DNA of 13,849 nucleotides from positions 1-13,849 of the forward strand of contig CAZKBT010000076.1 in NCBI GenBank assembly GCA_964551305.1, read 5' to 3'. The notes under the pieces are model-generated. The model was not told where the DNA came from, made no database searches, and worked only from the letters and a program-made list of their open reading frames with translations. Of this stretch, positions 8,899-13,849 are shown one piece after another. The DNA comes from JBAZDC01 sp041654595. Its GTDB lineage: Bacteria > Pseudomonadota > Gammaproteobacteria > Burkholderiales > Burkholderiaceae_B. Positions within the stretch are counted from its first letter, which is position 1. Every line of letters starts with the position of its first letter. Made by a program: the position numbers and the translations under genes.

Positions 8899-8920
8899 AT
8901 CTTTACGTTCAATGGGCTTT

Positions 8921-10228
8921 ATGAAGAGAATTTTAGTTGTGTCTTGCATGGCATCGTTGCTGGCGGCGTGTGCGACCGGACCCGAATCGACGCCGCCGGA
9001 CGCCGGGGCGCCGGCCGCGGCCGGCGCCCCGGGCCAGGCGCGGGCTGACGTGGCGGAGCAGCCTTTGCGCGTGCCGGCCTTGTCCAGCTTCGTCGACACG
9101 CCGGCGCGCCCGCTGGCCGCCAAGTATCAAGCGGTGTCCTGGGAAACCTTGCCGGGCTGGAGGCAGGACGATCTGTCGTCCGTGTGGAAAGGCTTCGTCA
9201 ACAATTGCAAGGGCCTGATGCGGCCCGTTAGCGGATCGCTGACGCTGCCCGCGCGGGCAACGCCGATCGCGTGGCAGCCTGTGTGCGCGGCCGCGCAGAT
9301 GTCGGGCCTGGGGGCCGGCCACGCCGATACGGAAAACGTGCGCGCGTTCTTGCAGACCCATTTGCAGCCCTGGCGCCTTCTGGATGCTTCCGGCAAGGTG
9401 GCGCAAAATACCGTGACCGGCTATTACGAGCCGCTGGTCAGGGCCTCGCGCACGCGTCAGGGCGAGTATCAATGGCCTTTGTACCAGGCGCCGTCCGATT
9501 TGCTGACCATCGACCTGGGCTCCGTGTATCCCGAGCTGGCCGGCAAGCGGGTGCGGGGCAAGCTGGCCGGCAATCGGGTCGTGCCCTACGACACCCGCGC
9601 CGAGATCGCGGCGACGCCGTCCCGCCAGCCTCCGGTGATCGTCTGGGTGGACGATCCGGTCGAGGCCTTTTTCCTCCAGATACAAGGGTCGGGCCGCGCG
9701 CGGCTGCCTAACGGCGACATGATCAGGCTGGCATACGCCGACCACAATGGGCGTCCCTATGCGTCGATAGGCCAATGGCTGGCCAAGCAGGGACAGTTGC
9801 CGCTGGCGCAAGCGTCCATGCAGAACATCAAGGCGTGGGCCAAGCGGAATCCGGGCCGGGTCCAGGAAATGCTCAATGCCAATCCGGCCATGGTGTTTTT
9901 TAACGAGGAAAAAATCACCGATTCCGAGCTCGGCCCCAAGGGCGCCTACGGCATTCCCCTGATCGGCGGCCGGGCGGTGGCCATCGATCCCACCGCCGTG
10001 CCCCTGGGCACGCCGATCTACCTGGCCACGACCTATCCGGCTTCCGACCGGCCCTTGCGCCGCCTGGTGTTCGCGCAGGATACGGGGGCGGCCATCAAGG
10101 GCGCGGGGCGCACGGACTTTTATTGGGGCTTCGGCGACGAGGCGGGCGAGCAGGCGGGCAGGATGAAGCAGCGCAGCGATACCTGGCTGTTGTGGCCCAG
10201 GCAGGCGGGGGCTCCCTCGGCACGATGA
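8921..10228 (+). CDS. mltA: Membrane-bound lytic murein transglycosylase A (lipoprotein)
   Basis: Cleaves peptidoglycan glycan strands with formation of 1,6-anhydromuramic ends, anchored to the outer membrane. With the ATG at 8921 the product has 435 residues. It starts with a lipoprotein signal (MKRILVVSCMASLLAAC, lipobox cysteine 17), followed by an Ala/Pro/Gly-rich linker (about 19-50). The MltA domain follows (TGYYEPLV at 167-174, GNRVVPYDTRAEI at 217-229, FFLQIQGSGRARL at 250-262). The C-terminal 3D domain has its three aspartates: AIDP (Asp356), AQDTGAAIKGAG (Asp387) and TDFYWG (Asp399). An ATG three codons upstream (8912) is equally possible; neither has a clear ribosome-binding site. 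It begins 22 bases after apaG, and its stop overlaps the next start (ATGA). A perfect 30-bp palindrome encodes part of the linker. Confidence 0.95.
   Translation: MKRILVVSCMASLLAACATGPESTPPDAGAPAAAGAPGQARADVAEQPLRVPALSSFVDTPARPLAAKYQAVSWETLPGWRQDDLSSVWKGFVNNCKGLMRPVSGSLTLPARATPIAWQPVCAAAQMSGLGAGHADTENVRAFLQTHLQPWRLLDASGKVAQNTVTGYYEPLVRASRTRQGEYQWPLYQAPSDLLTIDLGSVYPELAGKRVRGKLAGNRVVPYDTRAEIAATPSRQPPVIVWVDDPVEAFFLQIQGSGRARLPNGDMIRLAYADHNGRPYASIGQWLAKQGQLPLAQASMQNIKAWAKRNPGRVQEMLNANPAMVFFNEEKITDSELGPKGAYGIPLIGGRAVAIDPTAVPLGTPIYLATTYPASDRPLRRLVFAQDTGAAIKGAGRTDFYWGFGDEAGEQAGRMKQRSDTWLLWPRQAGAPSAR
9003..9032. repeat. Perfect 30-bp GC-only palindrome inside mltA
   Basis: Bases 9003-9017 are the exact reverse complement of 9018-9032, with no spacer and no A or T. 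It encodes part of the Gly-Ala-Pro-rich linker just after the lipoprotein cysteine. In RNA it can fold into a stem of about 13 bp with a minimal loop. Confidence 0.9.
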
Positions 10229-11403
10229 AAAACGACCATATCGTTGTGTGCGGTACCGGCATCGCCGGCCTGGCGACGGCCTTGGGCCTGGCCAGGGCCG
10301 GCATGCGGGTCAGCCTGCTGGGACCGCGTCCGCGCCAGGCCGATCCGGCGCCGCCCGACGTCTATTGCCCCAGGGTCTATGCCATGTCGCTGGCCAGCCG
10401 GTGCTTCCTGTCGTCGCTGGGAGTCTGGGACATGCTCGACGCGCGGCGCATCGCCGCCGTCGAAAGCATGGAGGTCTACGGCGACGCGCAAGGGGCGCTG
10501 CACTTGCATGCCTGGCAGGCGACCGAGCAGGCGCTGACGTGGATCATGGAATCCAGCGAGCTGGAACGCGTGCTGCGGCAGGCCATAGCGGTCTACGGCA
10601 TCCCCTGGCAGGACGACACGTTCCAGGCCTGGTCCGGTCGGGAGGTCACGACCGCCTCGGGCCAGACGCTGCCGGCGACACTGCTGGTCGGCGCGGACGG
10701 CGCCAAGTCGGCGGTGCGCGCGGCCGCGGGCATCGCCCATCATGCCCAGCCGTACGGCGACACGGGCGTCGTCACCCATTTGACCGCCGAGCTGCCGCAT
10801 CAGCACCGGGCCATGCAGTGGTTTACGGGCGATTCCGTGCTCGCCCTGCTGCCCTTGCCCGATACTTCGGCGGGCCCGCAGGTATCCATGGTATGGTCCA
10901 TGCCGCAGGCGCAATGGCGGGAGCTGCAGGCCATGGAGGCGGGGCGGCGTGATGCCCTGTTGCAAAAGCGCCTGGCCGCGGCGACCGGCATGCGCTTGGG
11001 AACGTTGACGGTGCGCGCGCCGGTGCTGGGCTTTCCATTGACGCTGGAGCACAGCGCGATGATCGCGCCGGGAGTGGCGCTGGTGGGAGACGCGGCGCAT
11101 CGCGTCCACCCTTTGGCGGGACAAGGCCTGAACCTGGGTCTGGGCGACGTCGAGGAACTTATCCGCGCCCTGCGCGACAAAGAAAGCTACCGGTCCGCGG
11201 GCGACGAGCGGGTATTGCGCCGCTACCGGCGTGCCCGCGCCGAGCCCGTGTGGGCGATGCGCGCGGTGACCGACGGCTTGCATCGTTTGTTCAAGGCCGA
11301 GGAAACGCCGGTGGTCTGGGCGCGAAACCTGGGCATGCAGGTGGTGGACCGCGTTCCGGCGCTCAAGCGCGTGTTGATCGAAAAAGCGGCGGGGCGGCGC
11401 TAG
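10225..11403 (+). CDS. FAD-dependent monooxygenase, UbiH/UbiF/VisC/Coq6 family
   Basis: A 392-residue flavoprotein hydroxylase; members of this family hydroxylate the ring of ubiquinone precursors. Visible: N-terminal Rossmann motif GTGIAGLATALGLARAG (10-26), the family segment PRVYAMSLAS (49-58), the DG motif LLVGADGAKSAVR (153-165) and the FAD-binding GD motif ALVGDAAHRVHPLAGQGLNL (285-304). The product is soluble or peripheral, with no signal peptide. The ATG overlaps the mltA stop codon (10225-10228), indicating translational coupling. Which ring position it would hydroxylate cannot be decided from sequence, so no gene symbol is given; a role outside ubiquinone synthesis remains possible. 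Confidence 0.88.
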   Translation: MKNDHIVVCGTGIAGLATALGLARAGMRVSLLGPRPRQADPAPPDVYCPRVYAMSLASRCFLSSLGVWDMLDARRIAAVESMEVYGDAQGALHLHAWQATEQALTWIMESSELERVLRQAIAVYGIPWQDDTFQAWSGREVTTASGQTLPATLLVGADGAKSAVRAAAGIAHHAQPYGDTGVVTHLTAELPHQHRAMQWFTGDSVLALLPLPDTSAGPQVSMVWSMPQAQWRELQAMEAGRRDALLQKRLAAATGMRLGTLTVRAPVLGFPLTLEHSAMIAPGVALVGDAAHRVHPLAGQGLNLGLGDVEELIRALRDKESYRSAGDERVLRRYRRARAEPVWAMRAVTDGLHRLFKAEETPVVWARNLGMQVVDRVPALKRVLIEKAAGRR

Positions 11404-11470
11404 CGCGCGCATCGCCGGCGAAATGTAAAGTGCTTGGTCCGTCATGGGCCTGAATCCAAGAAAGGAAATT

Positions 11471-12220
11471 ATGAAAGCATCGTATAAGGTATGGTTCTCG
11501 GGCGCGGTATCCGGCGTGTTGCTGGGCATGGCGGCCGCGGTTTTTCCGGGCCTCGCGGCGGCTCAGGCCGATGCGACGCCGGAGAGCGTGCAGCGCGCGT
11601 TCGTGGAGCGTTTTCCCGGCATCCAGATCGAAGGCGTGCGCCCTACGCCGTTTCCCAATCTGTACGAGGTGCAGATCGGCGAGGATCTGGTTTACACCGA
11701 TGCGCAGGTCGGTTTCGTGATGCAGGGCGCGCTGGTCGATGCGCGTACGCGCACGGATCTGACGGCGCAACGCATCCAGCAGCTGACCCACGTGCCGTTC
11801 GAGTCGCTGCCGCTGGAGTTGGCCGTCAAACAGGTAAAAGGCGACGGTTCGCGCGCGATGGCGGTGTTCGAAGACCCCAATTGCGGATATTGCAAGCAGT
11901 TGCACCGGGTATTGGAGGGCATCGACGACGTGACCGTCTATAGCTTCCTGTATCCGATACTGTCGCCGGATTCGCACGACAAGGCCAGGGACATCTGGTG
12001 CGCGTCGGATCGCGCCGCCACGTGGAAGGACTGGATGGTGCGCAACCAGCCGCCCGCCGCCGCCGAATGCGACACGCCCGTCGACGAGGTGCTGGCCCTG
12101 GGCCGCAAGCTGCGCGTGCAAGGCACGCCCGCCATCTTTTTCAGCGACGGCACCCGGACCAACGGCATGCTGCCGGGCAACCAGCTGAGCCAGCGCCTGG
12201 ACGCCCTGGCGAAGAATTGA
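11471..12220 (+). CDS. dsbC: Periplasmic thiol:disulfide interchange protein (DsbC type)
   Basis: Isomerises wrong disulfides in periplasmic proteins and is normally kept reduced by DsbD. The 249-residue product has a Sec signal peptide (about 1-33, hydrophobic core then GLAAAQA), an N-terminal dimerisation domain (about 35-95), a linker helix and a thioredoxin domain. The active site is FEDPNCGYCKQLH, with Cys138 and Cys141. The cis-proline loop is GTPAIFFSDG (218-227). A second cysteine pair (Cys177, Cys200) matches the structural disulfide of DsbC. The ATG at 11471 has a good AAGGAA ribosome-binding site. It follows the monooxygenase by 67 bases and faces the Bug receptor tail to tail. Confidence 0.94.
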   Translation: MKASYKVWFSGAVSGVLLGMAAAVFPGLAAAQADATPESVQRAFVERFPGIQIEGVRPTPFPNLYEVQIGEDLVYTDAQVGFVMQGALVDARTRTDLTAQRIQQLTHVPFESLPLELAVKQVKGDGSRAMAVFEDPNCGYCKQLHRVLEGIDDVTVYSFLYPILSPDSHDKARDIWCASDRAATWKDWMVRNQPPAAAECDTPVDEVLALGRKLRVQGTPAIFFSDGTRTNGMLPGNQLSQRLDALAKN

Positions 12221-12236
12221 ACGATCAACGCCCCGG

Positions 12237-12254
12237 GGCCGGCGCTCGCCGGCC
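12237..12254. terminator. Possible bidirectional terminator between dsbC and the Bug gene
   Basis: GGCCGGCG and CGCCGGCC pair around a CT centre in the 40-base gap between the convergent stop codons. The stem is strong, but no T-run follows closely on either strand, so it may rely on the stem alone or be a general transcript-end stabiliser. Confidence 0.4.
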
Positions 12255-12260
12255 TGGCGC

Positions 12261-13265
12261 TTATTCCAGCGACAAGTTCAAGCGCTGGATGACGGTTTCC
12301 AGCCGGGCCTTTTCGGACACGATCATTTCCGTCATTTCGGCGGGTGTCGACGGCTCCGAGCTGAAGTACAGGGAAGCGAACTTTTCCTTGACCTCGGGCA
12401 GGCGCAGGACGCGCGTGACCGCCGCGTTCAGGCGTTCCGTCACCGCGGGAGGCGTGCCGGCGGGCGCGAACAAGGCATCCCACGAGATGACCTCGAAGCC
12501 GGGATAGCCCTGTTCCACCATGGTGGGAATACCGGGCAGCAGATCGCTGGGTTCGGCGCTGGTGATGGCCAGCGCCCGCAGCTTGCCCGCCCGCACCTGG
12601 GGCATCGCGATGCCCGGCACCATCAGGCCGGCCTGGATGTCGCCGGCGATGATGGACGTGACGACTTGCGGGAAGCCGGGGTAGGGGATCTGCTGCATTT
12701 CCATGCCTGCTTCCTGCTCCAGCATGGCCATGCCCAGGTGCGCCGAGCTGCCCGGCCCCACGGTGCCGTAATTCAAGGCGCCGGGCTTTTCCTTGGCCAG
12801 GCTGATGAATTCATTCAGGGTCTTGGCGGGCGATTCGGCCGGCACGACCAGGACGTTGGGGCTCTTGCCGAGCAGCGATATGGGCGTCAAGTCCTTGAGC
12901 GGATCGTAGCCCAGCGTGGTCTTGTACAGGGCCGGAGCGGTCACGATCGGACCGTTGATGGTCAGCAGTATCGTGTAGCCGTCGGGCTGCGCCTGCGCGA
13001 CCTGGCGCGTGCCGATATTGCCGCCGGCGCCCGGCTTGTTGTTCACCACGATGGCCTGGCCCAGATCCTTGGCCAGGTGCTCGGATACAGTGCGCGCCAA
13101 TACGTCGGGCGAAGACCCGGCGGGAAAAGGAACGATGAGCTGTATCGGTTTCTGCGGCCAGGTGTCGTCGGCGTGAGCGGTGGCGGCGCCCGTCAGGGCC
13201 GCCGCCATGCAGAGCGCGCGCAGCGGCGCGCCTATCATGCGATGCAATAGTTCATGTGCAGACAT
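12261..13265 (-). CDS. Bug-type tripartite tricarboxylate (TTT) family periplasmic solute-binding protein
   Basis: Binds a small organic solute in the periplasm, by family usually a carboxylate, nicotinate-like or aromatic acid. The 334-residue protein has a signal peptide (hydrophobic stretch 11-30, likely cleavage after AHA at about 32), then the typical Bug opening WPQKPIQLIVPFPAGSSPD (36-54), NKPGAGGNIGT (76-86), NYGTVGPGSSAHLGM (165-179) and GYPGFEV (253-259). The start at 13265 has a GAGGAA ribosome-binding site; an internal ATG at codon 10 is a second option. No TctA/TctB membrane genes lie nearby, so it is an orphan receptor as is common in Bordetella relatives. It starts 38 bases after gpsA, so it may be co-transcribed with it. 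The ligand cannot be inferred. Confidence 0.92.
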   Translation of the reverse strand: MSAHELLHRMIGAPLRALCMAAALTGAATAHADDTWPQKPIQLIVPFPAGSSPDVLARTVSEHLAKDLGQAIVVNNKPGAGGNIGTRQVAQAQPDGYTILLTINGPIVTAPALYKTTLGYDPLKDLTPISLLGKSPNVLVVPAESPAKTLNEFISLAKEKPGALNYGTVGPGSSAHLGMAMLEQEAGMEMQQIPYPGFPQVVTSIIAGDIQAGLMVPGIAMPQVRAGKLRALAITSAEPSDLLPGIPTMVEQGYPGFEVISWDALFAPAGTPPAVTERLNAAVTRVLRLPEVKEKFASLYFSSEPSTPAEMTEMIVSEKARLETVIQRLNLSLE

Positions 13266-13303
13266 GCGGGTTCCTCGGTGTGTTCGGCGTGGGCCGGTAA
13301 GAT

Positions 13304-13849
13304 TCAGGGGTGCGCCCCGGTCGTTTCCGGTCGGGCTACGCGGGAAAGCAGTTGCGTGACGGCGTCTCGCGGCGACAGATCGTCGAACAGCACGCGGCAG
13401 ACGACGTCGGTGATCGGCATGTCGACGCCGTGTCGGCGGCCCAGGGCCTGGGCCGCGCGCGCGCAGCGCACGCCCTCGGCGGTAATGCCGCGCGCCAGGA
13501 TGGCCTGCAGGGACTGCTCCCGGGCCAGCGCCAGGCCCACTTGCCGATTACGCGATAAATCGCCCGTGGTGCTCAGCACCAGGTCGCCCAGGCCGGTCAG
13601 GCCGGAAAACGTTTCGGGCTGGCCGCCCAGCGCCAGGCCCAGGCGTTGTATCTCCGCCAGGCCGCGAGTGATCAGCGCCGCGCGGGCATTGGCGCCCAGG
13701 CCCAGCCCATCGGAAATGCCGCAGGCGATGGCGATCAGGTTCTTCATGGCGCCGCCGACTTCGACTCCGACGATGTCCGCGCTGTGGTAAATGCGGGCTT
13801 GCGTCCCGTGCAAGGCGCGCGTCACGCTGTGGATGGTGGCGGAGCTGGC
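13304..13849 (-). CDS. gpsA: Glycerol-3-phosphate dehydrogenase [NAD(P)+], C-terminal part (N-terminus beyond the window)
   Basis: Makes sn-glycerol 3-phosphate from dihydroxyacetone phosphate for phospholipid synthesis. The visible 181 residues are the substrate-binding helical domain. Diagnostic stretches are DIVGVEVGGAMKNLIAIACG (with the catalytic-region lysine), ISDGLGLGANARAALITRGL and GLTGLGDLVLSTTGDLSRNR. The frame runs open to the right edge, so the start and the nucleotide-binding Rossmann domain lie outside. An in-window GTG at 13825 is an internal valine, not the start. It stops at TGA 13306-13304. Confidence 0.95.
   Translation of the reverse strand, partial: ASSATIHSVTRALHGTQARIYHSADIVGVEVGGAMKNLIAIACGISDGLGLGANARAALITRGLAEIQRLGLALGGQPETFSGLTGLGDLVLSTTGDLSRNRQVGLALAREQSLQAILARGITAEGVRCARAAQALGRRHGVDMPITDVVCRVLFDDLSPRDAVTQLLSRVARPETTGAHP

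Noticed and set aside
8383..9123. In-frame upstream extension of rpe across apaG and into mltA
   Set aside because: It would add about 247 residues unlike any Rpe and overlap two convincing genes on the other strand. The family N-terminus starts at 8382.
9534..9573. 13-bp direct repeat (AGCTGGCCGGCAA) spaced by 27 bases in mltA
   Set aside because: It encodes ELAGK and KLAGN, part of a normal MltA region. It is explained by similar peptide sequence and biased codons.
10120..11529. Very long open frame (about 469 codons) on the minus strand opposite the FAD monooxygenase
   Set aside because: Low-complexity Arg/Gln/His-rich translation with no family motif. It lies opposite a gene with complete FAD-binding motifs and is a by-product of GC-rich codon usage.

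Overview
The window looks like an ordinary, GC-rich chromosomal segment of a betaproteobacterium. The best fit is the family Alcaligenaceae (Bordetella or Achromobacter relatives). This is inferred from the gene order rpe-gph-trpEGDC-HIT-ung-RNA helicase, the presence of a Bug-type solute receptor (a family expanded in Bordetella and its relatives), and protein sequence character. No rRNA, tRNA, CRISPR array, phage, transposon or insertion sequence was seen. Both ends cut through genes.

Layout. Bases 1-8382 carry a long minus-strand block. Read in transcription order it is rpe (pentose phosphate pathway), gph (phosphoglycolate phosphatase), a tryptophan leader region, trpE, trpG, trpD, trpC, a HIT-family nucleotide-binding protein, ung (uracil-DNA glycosylase) and, after a 307-base gap, the start of a DEAD-box RNA helicase that runs off the left edge. 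trpE and trpG form anthranilate synthase, trpD attaches the phosphoribosyl group and trpC makes indole-3-glycerol phosphate. trpF, trpB and trpA are not here. A divergent intergenic region (8383-8523) separates rpe from a plus-strand group: apaG, mltA (outer-membrane lytic transglycosylase), an FAD-dependent monooxygenase of the UbiH family, and dsbC (periplasmic disulfide isomerase). This group meets, tail to tail, a minus-strand pair: a Bug/TctC periplasmic binding protein and the 3' part of gpsA, which runs off the right edge.

The most informative non-obvious element is between gph and trpE. It holds a short leader peptide gene with three tryptophan codons (W-R-W-W), then nested, mutually exclusive stem-loops, then a textbook intrinsic terminator with a T-run, ending about 57 bases before trpE. 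This is a ribosome-mediated trp attenuator on the minus strand. Other structure worth attention: a perfect 30-bp GC-only palindrome in the coding sequence of mltA just after the lipoprotein signal, and a cluster of inverted and direct repeats in the leader of the RNA helicase. No novel multi-gene system (defence, secondary metabolism, mobile element) was found; the genes are housekeeping.
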